Part shown: positions 1 through 6,513 of the stretch, piece by piece
Numbering within the stretch: position 1 is the stretch's first letter
Layout of the letters: each line of letters opens with the position of its first letter
NCBI RefSeq assembly: GCF_003610295.1
Contig: NZ_RAPV01000004.1
Coordinates: 1 to 64,000 of the forward strand
DNA: 64,000 nt
Direction of reading: 5' to 3'
Source: Paraburkholderia sp. BL23I1N1
GTDB lineage: Bacteria > Pseudomonadota > Gammaproteobacteria > Burkholderiales > Burkholderiaceae
Made by a program: the position numbers and the translations under genes
The notes under the pieces: generated by a model
Database searches by the model: none
Told to the model about the DNA's origin: nothing
What the model saw: only the letters and a program-made list of their open reading frames with translations

Positions 1-101
1 ACCATCAGCTCGAACATCTCATCGAGCAGCACAAAAGGCTCTGCGAAATGCTGAAATGCATTGCGATGAAGCCGGCCCGCGTTTTCCTTCACGTCCAGCA
101 T
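1..101 (-). CDS. Partial hypothetical protein, cut by window edge
   Basis: An open frame of about 33 codons runs from an ATG at 101 to the left edge, where it is cut. The peptide begins MLDVKENAGRLHRNAFQ and is hydrophilic, with no motif I recognise. It starts 9 bases after the stop of the preceding minus-strand gene, so it could be the next gene of the operon. It could also be the frameshifted continuation of that gene. No function can be given. Confidence 0.3.
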   Translation of the reverse strand, partial: MLDVKENAGRLHRNAFQHFAEPFVLLDEMFELM

Positions 102-110
102 TCATCTGCG

Positions 111-641
111 TCATCCGCGTAGGCTTGTGTCCCTCGGGAATACGGAACTCCCTCGGCACGATGTCCCGCCTGCGCCGGGACTCCACGTTTTCAGTTCATC
201 GGAATAGAAGATGGGGTAAATGAATACGCCACCGTCTGGATAACCCGCACGAAACATGGGAATTTCCTTCAGACCCGTCACCGGTGTATGGTCCGCGGTC
301 ATCTCCCAGCACAGCGCGATCCGGCGCGTCGACAGGCTTTCCTGCACACCGGCCACGGTCGCGGCCGGAACGATTTCCTCCTTGCGCCACGGGGCCTCGA
401 ACACCGTCACCGGATACGGCAGCCGCAGCAACTCAAGGTGCGTTTCACGGACGTTCTCGGTATCGATCAGCTCGGCGCAGTTTGGCAGCAGAAACTTGGG
501 TGCTGTCGCAAGCATCTGGATCACGGTTTCCAGGCGCCCGGCCGTAACGGTGAGTCCGCGTGAGCGGGCCGCCTTCATCGTCTCTTTCAGGTCCTCGATG
601 GCGTGAGTGCAGTAATTAACCGGCGTGATAGCGTCCGACAT
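111..641 (-). CDS. Hypothetical plasmid protein downstream of the relaxase operon
   Basis: About 176 aa from an ATG at 641 (peptide MSDAITPVNYCTHAIEDLKE). I do not recognise the family. The first half is helical and charged; the second half contains an aromatic stretch (FRAGYPDGGVFIYPIFYSDE) that looks like a folded beta-rich core. The last residues, after ELKTWSPGAG, are glycine, serine and arginine rich and read like an out-of-frame tail, so a late frameshift is possible. The same frame opens further up to a TTG at 710 that overlaps the stop of the PH-domain gene, so coupled initiation there is an alternative; neither start has a strong ribosome binding site. It is the last complete member of a run of minus-strand genes that begins with mobC. 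Confidence 0.55.
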   Translation of the reverse strand: MSDAITPVNYCTHAIEDLKETMKAARSRGLTVTAGRLETVIQMLATAPKFLLPNCAELIDTENVRETHLELLRLPYPVTVFEAPWRKEEIVPAATVAGVQESLSTRRIALCWEMTADHTPVTGLKEIPMFRAGYPDGGVFIYPIFYSDELKTWSPGAGGTSCRGSSVFPRDTSLRG

Positions 642-706
642 GGCGAGAGGTAGTAGTGAAGAACGGATATATTGTGCCGCACCCTCGCCGGTGCAGAAGC
701 GAAGTG

Positions 707-1244
707 TCAAACTTTACCCATATTGAATTCACGAATGCCCTTCGTGTCCCGCAGCGCGATAGCGGCCCGGTTCAGGTCACTTCTCAGCTGCTCAGCGTCA
801 CGTATCCCAGGCAAACGCCATTGTGGGTTGTTCGAGTCGCTGCTCAACACAATCACTGTCCCGATGCCGAACAGTCGCTGCCACCACGGATGCAGTGACG
901 TCACGTCCTGAATGCGAAAAAGCTCGAGGCTCTGCACCCGGCGGCTGAGGATGCCTTCCCGCACTGTGATGCGTGCCGTGTCGATGATGATCTCGGTGAA
1001 AGCAGTGCGCAGATACGGGACGGCCACACCGGCTCCGGTCAGGAACAGCGCAAGCGCCGGGACAAACCACGGCACCGGCCAGCGCATCATCGTGTACACA
1101 TACGCCCCCAATAACGATGCCCGCAGCAACGAAGCCCTTGATGAAGGCAGGCAGGTTGATGACCTGCGAAGGCGTGCCACTGAAGATCACCCCCTGAACA
1201 AGCTCAGGAAGCACGTTACGGTCAATCGGAACAGGCTGATTCAT
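707..1244 (-). pseudogene. PH-domain (YdbS/YdbT-like) membrane protein, frameshifted
   Basis: Two overlapping frames together make one bPH2-type membrane protein of about 178 aa. The upstream frame starts at ATG 1244, 9 bases after a GAGAGG ribosome site, and reads MNQPVPIDRNVLPELVQGVI followed by the first hydrophobic helix. At about 1095-1110 the reading has to change frame to continue as a second helix (VPWFVPALALFLTGAG) and then the PH core, including LFRIQDVTSLHPWWQRLFG, a typical bacterial PH domain segment. The break is either a real inactivating indel or a sequence error. The gene starts 26 bases after the relaxase stop, so it sits in the mobilisation operon. The role of such proteins on plasmids is not established. 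Confidence 0.7.
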
Positions 1245-1270
1245 TTCTTCCATCCTCTCAGGTATGACAT

Positions 1271-4200
1271 TTAGCGATTGATGTCGGGTGCATCCGGGTC
1301 AGCGGGCGGTATTGCGTCCGGGTCCGGGTTGATCGTGTCGTCCGGGACGGGCGCCGGCGGATTGCGCACGGCATCGCGCAACTCGTCGCGCTCCCTCGCT
1401 TCGCGCTCACGCTGCGCTGCCCGACGTTCGATCGCCTCGGCATCAAGCTCCGCGAGCCGCACCCGCCGGATGCTCTCCAGTTCGGGTTGCTCGAACACGA
1501 TACGCATGCGTGTATCGGCCGCAACGCGCGCCGCGGCCGCCTGGAAATCCTCGGGTCCGGACAGCGACAGCGTGCCGCCGAATTTCTGCTGCGCGAAGCG
1601 CAACGCTACCTCAATCGCCTCGCGCCCGCTATCCCACAGCCGCAACGTGCGGCCCTCGTCGACGAGGAACGTCGCCCCGTTCTTCCGGTAGTCGACCTCG
1701 CCACTGGCCCTTACCTCGTATGTAATCGCCGGGCCCGCGTAAATGATCTCGTTGCGCTCGTTTGCAGTCGGTCGCGTCGCATGCGATGCCGCGCTGACCG
1801 TGACTGCGCGCTCGTCGCCGGCGCGCTTCTCCCATAGACGGATCTGTTGCATCCGTCGCAGCTCACGCAGCGCCCGTTCGTCGCCTTCCTGCGCGCGCTC
1901 CTGCAGGAAATCGCGATACTGGTCCGTCAGTGGCCGACTGGCGACGCCCTTCAGCGCCTCCCGTTCTTTCGCGATCTGCACACGCAGCACGGCCTCTGCC
2001 TCAAGGCGTGCAACGCGTGCCGCAGACAGCTGCTCGCGACGCTGACCGCTGGACAGGTCCATGCGATCGCCGAGCGCGCTACGCGCACTATAGAACGCCG
2101 ACCTGATCGTCTTTCGCCGCTCGTTTTCCTGAGCGGCCTGCGCATCCCACGCGTGGCGAAGCTGGGTCCGGTAGACAGATCGCCACTGCTGGAAGTCGCC
2201 CCATAGATCCCGCTCGGGCGTGCGCCGTGACGCGTGTTCCGGATCGTGTCCGGTCTGCGCCCGATACGTCTCGCGCAGCAGCTGCGCGGCCTCCTCCCAT
2301 GACAGGTTCATCTCCTTCGTCAGAAAATCCGACACGCTCAGATTGCGTGAGCCGGCCCGGATCCTGTCGCCGCCATCCGCGCCCTTGCCGATCGAATACT
2401 TTTCGACGATGAGGCCATGCGAGTGAGCGAGCGCGGCCAGCAGCCGACCCGCGTCGAGTGTTGCGCGGATCTCGGCGAACTCGTCCCGCTCCCGGGCCTG
2501 TCGCACGCTTCGCCCCTCGGACAGGTCGCGCGCGAGCTGGTCGCGAACGGTATCCGCTGCTCGTCCCGTCGACGCGCGGGCACGCGCATTGAAATCGCTC
2601 ATCGCAGTCTTCGGCATCGGCGCATCAGATGCGCGGACCTCGAACGGTAATGATTCGATCGCATCGAACGATTGCACATCGGCGAGGCTCCGAATTTGTT
2701 CCCGCAGCCCGAACCCGCCAGGCAGCCGGCCGCCGCTCAGAGCAAACGGCTCCCGCGAGCCGAACGGTCCGCCGGCCCACATGAATTTCCCGGCACCGGT
2801 GCGCGTGAGGCGCGATCGCTCAGCTGCGTCTGCCCGGTCCCATGCGACAAACATGCGATCCACTATCGCTTTCCATTCGGGCTCGTCGGCCGATCTCTCA
2901 ACGTCATTGGACTCGCCCGACCATCGCCAGCGATCACCGGTCCCGCCGTAACGGCGACCGCCATCAAACTCGCCATCGGCTCCTTGGCGCCACCGTGACC
3001 GCAGCACCGGATTGTCTAGCTGTTCTCTTCCCGCTCGCTCGCGATCGCCAGACCATCGCAATGCGTCAATTCGTTCGGCTTGCTGGTTTCCCAGCTCCAG
3101 TAATGCATCAGCCGGCAGAAGCACTTGACGTCGCGCGGCGTCGCCATCCACACCGCGGCCGGACACGCCATGCACACGGTAGGCGGATTGGGACGGCGCG
3201 CCGGATCGATCGAAGCGAGCGTCAAGGTCGTGATCCGCTCCGGCTCGCCATCGCCGTGTGATTTCGTGGTGCGCGCGCTCGAGCTCGCGCCACCATTGCT
3301 GCGCCTGCCCTGCCCCTTCCGGTTCTCGTCCGGCGCCGCGTGCTCGTGCCCGCTCCGGTGCCCGCTCTCCTGCTCCGGCGGTTCCCAGTCGCCTCCAATC
3401 TCGCCAGTCGCCGGATCGATCGTGGGGTCGTCGTGTGTGCTCATTGAGCCCTCCTGTTGCGTCGTAGAACCGCTGTTCGCGGTGGTCGAGAATGCGTCGC
3501 TGCTCGTCTGGCGACGCGGCCTGATACGTCTTGTAAAAGCTGCTACCGCTGTTCAGATACTTGATTTCGCGCGCGCGTGTGTCGTGCCAAGCGCCGAGCA
3601 CATCTAGATAGATCGGTGGCGTGTCGCGCGGCACGCCAGGCTCGACATACTGGGCATGCACATTCGATTCGAGCGCCTCACGCTTGGCCGTAGCATCGAG
3701 CTCGATGAACTCGCGCGAAAACACGAACTCCTTGAGGTTGACACCCTTCGCCGCGCCCGCCGGCTTGACGTTTTCGTACTCCGACTCCCGGCCGGCGTTG
3801 CGTGTACGTGTCTCGCCGTACTCCGTCAGCAATACCCGGAAGTCGTCGTACCGCGTCACATCACGGGTCATCACCGCCTCGAGGATCGAGGCCTTCAGCT
3901 CGCGGTTCGCCCCTTCGAACACGTCGCCCTTGTACCGGCTGATCATTTCGGACGCGTCGGTGAACTGCACCCGCCGGTTGTCCTTCGGGCTCGCGAGCCC
4001 GTATTTCGCGTTGATGTGCTCCTGGAACGCGTCAACGAAGCGCGTGTTCTGGTCCACCTTCCCGAACGGATCAAGCCGCCGGCCTGTCACAAGATTTATC
4101 TCGGGAATCACCACGTGCACGTGTACCTTGCGCTCGACTGGCTCGCCCGTCTTGCGGTCCGCATAACTCTTGATACGCGGCACGTGAGCTTCGGCGTAGA

Positions 4201-4489
4201 AGTTGTACTCATCGCGGCGATACGCGGCAAACGCGAACGCCTCGAACTCCCGAACAATCTCACCTAAGAGCTCACGCGATACCTGGTCTTCCTTGAACGA
4301 CATCGTGACATTCAGGTAGCGCTCGGCGTCCGTGTCGATCGACTGGATGATGTCGTTCGTCAGATCGAGATCGCCGGCGAGTATCACGCGCTCGTCCATC
4401 TCGTCGCGCTCCATCTCGCGACCCTGCTTCTGGCCTTTCTCCAGATACGCCTTGATGCCGTCGTGGTAGCCGCGTACGCGTATGAGCAC
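1271..4489 (-). CDS. Large relaxase / mobilisation nuclease with C-terminal LPD7-like domain
   Basis: Protein of 1072 aa expected to nick one strand at oriT, stay bound to the 5' end and pilot it into the recipient. The N-terminal 300 residues are the relaxase core: HVPRIKSY (His102) and KVHVHVVIPEINL (His123 and His125) can supply the metal-binding histidines, and Tyr8 or Tyr89 are possible nucleophiles. Residues of about 905-1000 (YEVRASGEVDYRKNGATF and onward) resemble the LPD7 domain found in TraI/MobA proteins. Residues 349-491 are low complexity, rich in Arg, Gly, Ala, Asp and Trp; another gene is encoded there in a different frame. The start is GTG at 4489, six bases after AGGGG and 3 bases after the preceding stop. 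MOB class is uncertain, probably MOBP-like. Confidence 0.9.
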   Translation of the reverse strand: MLIRVRGYHDGIKAYLEKGQKQGREMERDEMDERVILAGDLDLTNDIIQSIDTDAERYLNVTMSFKEDQVSRELLGEIVREFEAFAFAAYRRDEYNFYAEAHVPRIKSYADRKTGEPVERKVHVHVVIPEINLVTGRRLDPFGKVDQNTRFVDAFQEHINAKYGLASPKDNRRVQFTDASEMISRYKGDVFEGANRELKASILEAVMTRDVTRYDDFRVLLTEYGETRTRNAGRESEYENVKPAGAAKGVNLKEFVFSREFIELDATAKREALESNVHAQYVEPGVPRDTPPIYLDVLGAWHDTRAREIKYLNSGSSFYKTYQAASPDEQRRILDHREQRFYDATGGLNEHTRRPHDRSGDWRDWRRLGTAGAGERAPERARARGAGREPEGAGQAQQWWRELERAHHEITRRWRAGADHDLDARFDRSGAPSQSAYRVHGVSGRGVDGDAARRQVLLPADALLELGNQQAERIDALRWSGDRERAGREQLDNPVLRSRWRQGADGEFDGGRRYGGTGDRWRWSGESNDVERSADEPEWKAIVDRMFVAWDRADAAERSRLTRTGAGKFMWAGGPFGSREPFALSGGRLPGGFGLREQIRSLADVQSFDAIESLPFEVRASDAPMPKTAMSDFNARARASTGRAADTVRDQLARDLSEGRSVRQARERDEFAEIRATLDAGRLLAALAHSHGLIVEKYSIGKGADGGDRIRAGSRNLSVSDFLTKEMNLSWEEAAQLLRETYRAQTGHDPEHASRRTPERDLWGDFQQWRSVYRTQLRHAWDAQAAQENERRKTIRSAFYSARSALGDRMDLSSGQRREQLSAARVARLEAEAVLRVQIAKEREALKGVASRPLTDQYRDFLQERAQEGDERALRELRRMQQIRLWEKRAGDERAVTVSAASHATRPTANERNEIIYAGPAITYEVRASGEVDYRKNGATFLVDEGRTLRLWDSGREAIEVALRFAQQKFGGTLSLSGPEDFQAAAARVAADTRMRIVFEQPELESIRRVRLAELDAEAIERRAAQREREARERDELRDAVRNPPAPVPDDTINPDPDAIPPADPDAPDINR
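3016..3444 (-). CDS. Cysteine-rich protein encoded in another frame inside the relaxase gene
   Basis: An open frame of 142 aa lies wholly within the relaxase gene, on the same strand but in a different frame. Its ATG at 3444 is preceded by AGGAGG with 5-base spacing, one of the best ribosome sites in the operon. The N-terminal 75 residues are polar and acidic (MSTHDDPTIDPATGEIGGDW). The C-terminal half looks like a small zinc- or cluster-binding domain with Cys91, Cys94, Cys108, Cys110 and Cys129, and aromatic residues between (CFCRLMHYWSWE). Over the same bases the relaxase frame encodes only a biased linker, which suggests that the overlapping frame is the constrained one. Gene-within-relaxase arrangements are known (traH inside traI of RP4). 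The function is unknown; a transfer accessory role is inferred from position only. Confidence 0.72.
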   Translation of the reverse strand: MSTHDDPTIDPATGEIGGDWEPPEQESGHRSGHEHAAPDENRKGQGRRSNGGASSSARTTKSHGDGEPERITTLTLASIDPARRPNPPTVCMACPAAVWMATPRDVKCFCRLMHYWSWETSKPNELTHCDGLAIASEREENS

Positions 4490-4492
4490 GTC

Positions 4493-4732
4493 TTACCCCT
4501 TCGCCTGACGGTCGGCGAGCCAGCACTCTGCACCTTCGATGCGCAAAAGCAGCGTGCTACGCACGATCGACGGCAAAACATGACGTGCCGCCTCGACAGA
4601 CGCCCGCGCGTCATCACAGTCTGTCTGTGTCAGCCTTCGCGAACCCTCAAGGTTCCGATCGAAGTGCAGCTTCGTCTCCAGTTCGATGACGGCCATGATC
4701 GCCGCCTCTTTCAAGGCCATTCTTATCGGCAT
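4493..4732 (-). CDS. Small mobilisation-operon protein
   Basis: A 79-aa hydrophilic protein between mobC and the relaxase. Its ATG at 4732 overlaps the mobC stop (TGATG), and it ends 3 bases before the relaxase GTG, so translation is probably coupled throughout. A second start at codon 13 has a better ribosome site (GAGG 9 bases upstream) and would give 67 aa. The sequence is mostly predicted helix (VIELETKLHFDRNLEGSRRL) with no motif I know. Its place between the two relaxosome genes suggests an accessory role in mobilisation, but this is inferred only from context. Confidence 0.65.
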   Translation of the reverse strand: MPIRMALKEAAIMAVIELETKLHFDRNLEGSRRLTQTDCDDARASVEAARHVLPSIVRSTLLLRIEGAECWLADRQAKG

Positions 4733-5097
4733 CAGTCAACCTTCGTCAGGGTGGCCTTGAGGTATTGCCCGATCAGTTGCAGTTGCGTGAGCAGCTGCTC
4801 GTAGGTCGCCTCCGAAAGCGCCCCGCGGACATGCTCCGAATTCGCACGGTGGGCAATCTGGTTCAGGTTGTTGCTGGTCTTGTTGAAGATGTAGAGCAGC
4901 CGCCTGCGGTCCCCGCTGGCCACCGGCCGCGCGATCACCTGCGTACGGTTGGTGAGCACCGCCTGACGGAAAAATTCCGATTGGGTCATCCCGCTTTGTG
5001 CCACCTTGGCGAGGTACGCCGCGCGATCCGTCTCCGACAGCCGGAACGCGATCGGCTTGCCCAGCCCTGCCCCGTCACCGTTCTTTTTGCGAGGCAT
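4732..5097 (-). CDS. mobC: MobC-like relaxosome protein
   Basis: A 121-aa protein with the features of plasmid mobilisation protein MobC: a basic N-terminus, a ribbon-helix-helix-like segment (GKPIAFRLSETDRAAYLAKV, then SGMTQSEFFRQAVL) and the C-terminal helix motif YIFNKTSNNLNQIAHRAN that is characteristic of MobC. Such proteins bind near nic and help the relaxase open oriT. The ATG at 5097 overlaps the stop of the upstream gene; a GTG one codon earlier is also possible. It is the second gene of the minus-strand mobilisation operon, just downstream of the proposed oriT. Confidence 0.85.
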   Translation of the reverse strand: MPRKKNGDGAGLGKPIAFRLSETDRAAYLAKVAQSGMTQSEFFRQAVLTNRTQVIARPVASGDRRRLLYIFNKTSNNLNQIAHRANSEHVRGALSEATYEQLLTQLQLIGQYLKATLTKVD

Positions 5098-5351
5098 CAC
5101 CAGAGCCCTGTCGAGCGGCCACCATCGATTCCGGCGCCGACCATCGAAAACGAATCACCGTCGTCGATCGGATGCGCGCGAAACTCATATTCCGGCCAGC
5201 GCAACTCACACGCGCGCAGCGCGCGCATCGCCTGGTCACCCGTCATCGGCTGCGTATAACCCGCCCACGGCAGATAGCGCGGCTCGCTGCCGTGCTCATC
5301 GGCACGCGCGCCAACCACAAGCTGGATCACCCATTCGCTGTTCGGAATCAT
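5097..5351 (-). CDS. Hypothetical first gene of the mobilisation operon
   Basis: An 84-aa acidic protein starting at ATG 5351 after a clear GGAGGT ribosome site with 6-base spacing. Its stop overlaps the mobC start. I do not recognise the family. The sequence contains tryptophan-rich segments (MIPNSEWVIQLVVGARADEH and LRACELRWPEYEFRAHP) and a Gly/Asp-rich end. It is the gene nearest the oriT candidate and heads the operon, so an oriT-linked role is plausible, but nothing in the sequence shows it. Confidence 0.65.
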   Translation of the reverse strand: MIPNSEWVIQLVVGARADEHGSEPRYLPWAGYTQPMTGDQAMRALRACELRWPEYEFRAHPIDDGDSFSMVGAGIDGGRSTGLW

Positions 5352-5465
5352 CGCCGGACCTCCATGATGTTGATCGCGTATTCAATACGCATACCAGGCA
5401 GTGCTTAACGTCGGCGGCGGAGCTACCGACGCAGTAGACGCGGGCAATAGTTCGCGTCGGGGTTT

Positions 5466-5486
5466 CTAAGGGGCTCGGCCCCTTAG
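5466..5486. repeat. Perfect 9-bp hairpin in the oriT candidate
   Basis: CTAAGGGGC and GCCCCTTAG flank the loop TCG. No T-tract follows on either strand, so it does not look like an intrinsic terminator; a relaxosome binding dyad is more likely. Confidence 0.6.
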
Positions 5487-5497
5487 GCACACTATAT

Positions 5498-5524
5498 TTT
5501 ACGGAACGCGTAGCGTTGCGTAAA
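5498..5524. repeat. Imperfect 27-bp dyad in the oriT candidate
   Basis: Outer arms TTTACG and CGTAAA and inner arms AACGC and GCGTT are separated by single G residues, with GTA at the centre. It lies 12 bases from the first hairpin, between the two divergent transcription units. Confidence 0.55.
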
Positions 5525-5692
5525 CATATACGTCGTGCCTCGCCGCACTACCGGAACGTCTCCGCACGGCTCAAGTATCACACACTTGCTCCACCAATAC
5601 CCCTTCCCACCCCTCTTTTATCCCGCTTGCATGACGCAATACCCCTTTGATATGGCAACATTACCCCATACCAGAACCCAGCCGCTCTTCCC

Positions 5693-6193
5693 ATGCCCAA
5701 TATCGACACCGCGCGAGCCGTGGCCCTGCTCTCGCCCGAGCACGACACGCCCGCTAACCGACCCGAGGCTGCACGCCTCGCTGAACTGATCGACCATATC
5801 GAGGCGGCAATCGCTCGGGGCGTCTCTCGCGAAGAAGTGCTCGCACGCCTCCACGAAAGCGGCTTTACCATGAGCCTGCGCACTTTCGACAAGGCGCTTT
5901 ACCGTATTCGCAAGCGGCTCGGCAAACCCCAGCGCCGAACCACACCGCCCCGTCAGTCGGCCCCTGCGACACCAGGACCCCGCGTTCCGGATGACAGCGG
6001 CAAGGCCACGACCGAAACCCTCTCCAGTGGTCGCATCATCAAAACTACTGAGCAGTTGCGACGGGAAAATCCCACCATGCCCGGCACGCAGATCAGCAAG
6101 CTCTACGCGCAGCAGTATGCCGATCCCGTCGTGACGTCCGAAGAACTTGAGGAAATGAAACGCAAATACAATCCCCCGCTGCTCAAGCGCTGA
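5693..6193 (+). CDS. Plasmid protein with helix-turn-helix-like N-terminus
   Basis: A 166-aa basic protein transcribed away from the mobilisation operon. Residues of about 28-75 (IEAAIARGVSREEVLARLHE followed by GFTMSLRTFDKALYRIRKRL) read as a helix-turn-helix-like DNA-binding unit. A Pro/Ala-rich linker and a helical C-terminus (EELEEMKRKYNPPLLKR) follow. Its position directly beyond the oriT candidate is that of TraK- or MobI-like accessory proteins in other plasmids, so it may bind oriT or repress the divergent operon. That is inference; the family is not securely identified. The ATG at 5693 has a weak ribosome site (CTCTTCCC precedes it). A plus-strand terminator lies about 220 bases downstream. 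Confidence 0.7.
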   Translation: MPNIDTARAVALLSPEHDTPANRPEAARLAELIDHIEAAIARGVSREEVLARLHESGFTMSLRTFDKALYRIRKRLGKPQRRTTPPRQSAPATPGPRVPDDSGKATTETLSSGRIIKTTEQLRRENPTMPGTQISKLYAQQYADPVVTSEELEEMKRKYNPPLLKR

Positions 6194-6411
6194 ACCGCAT
6201 CGCCCCGCCGCGCTGCGCCGGGTCGGGCCACTCCCCATGCATCCTGCATGGGTCCCCGTGGCCCTCGATCCGGGCGCGCGGCGCGCGCGAACACGCGAGC
6301 GGTCCGTCAGGGCAGATCGGGCTTGCAGGAAGGGGGCTTCAGGCTTTTACGCGCCGGGCCGATAACCCGGTTAGCTGGCTGATCGTAGGTCTGTCGGCGT
6401 GTGTTGTTCAC
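6194..6411. other. Non-coding region with one arm of a long inverted repeat
   Basis: GC-rich, with no convincing frame. It includes a small hairpin (CCATGCA/TGCATGG near 6234-6250) and 6263-6289, which is repeated exactly in inverse orientation at 10140-10166. The similarity continues imperfectly on both sides for roughly 140 bases. Confidence 0.55.
6263..6289 (+). repeat. Left arm of 27-bp perfect inverted repeat
   Basis: These 27 bases are the exact reverse complement of 10140-10166. The flanks also match imperfectly, for example GGGTCCCC on one side and GGCTTGCAG followed by a GAAGGG-like run on the other. The two arms enclose the parB-like, klcA-like and small backbone genes. Confidence 0.7.
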
Positions 6412-6446
6412 GGAGCCGGGCCGTTCCGGTCAGGCTCCCTTTTTTC
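6412..6446 (+). terminator. Rho-independent terminator
   Basis: GGAGCC (6412-6417) pairs with GGCTCC (6433-6438), followed by CT6. It would stop plus-strand transcription from the gene at 5693. Confidence 0.6.
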
Positions 6447-6455
6447 GCGGACGTC

Positions 6456-6489
6456 AAAAAGCCGCCAGGACTTTCACCCTGACGGCTTC
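6456..6489 (-). terminator. Rho-independent terminator of the ParB-like gene
   Basis: Read on the minus strand, AGCCGTCAGG pairs with CCTGGCGGCT (one G-U pair) around an 8-base loop and is followed by T5. It lies just after the stop of the 682-aa gene. Confidence 0.75.
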
Positions 6490-6513
6490 GTGTTACGTCA
6501 TCTGCATGACTGC

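Larger units (their letters stand above)
5352..5692. other. Divergent intergenic region, candidate oriT
   Basis: This 341-base region separates the minus-strand mobilisation operon from a plus-strand plasmid gene and carries two strong dyads. The first, 5466-5486, is a perfect 9-bp stem (CTAAGGGGC / GCCCCTTAG) with a 3-base loop. The second, 5498-5524, is an imperfect 27-bp dyad with arms TTTACG/CGTAAA and AACGC/GCGTT. An 11-bp direct repeat CAATACCCCTT occurs at 5595 and 5637, 42 bases apart. Inverted repeats beside a mob operon are the usual architecture of oriT. The nic site cannot be placed by eye. Confidence 0.5.
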
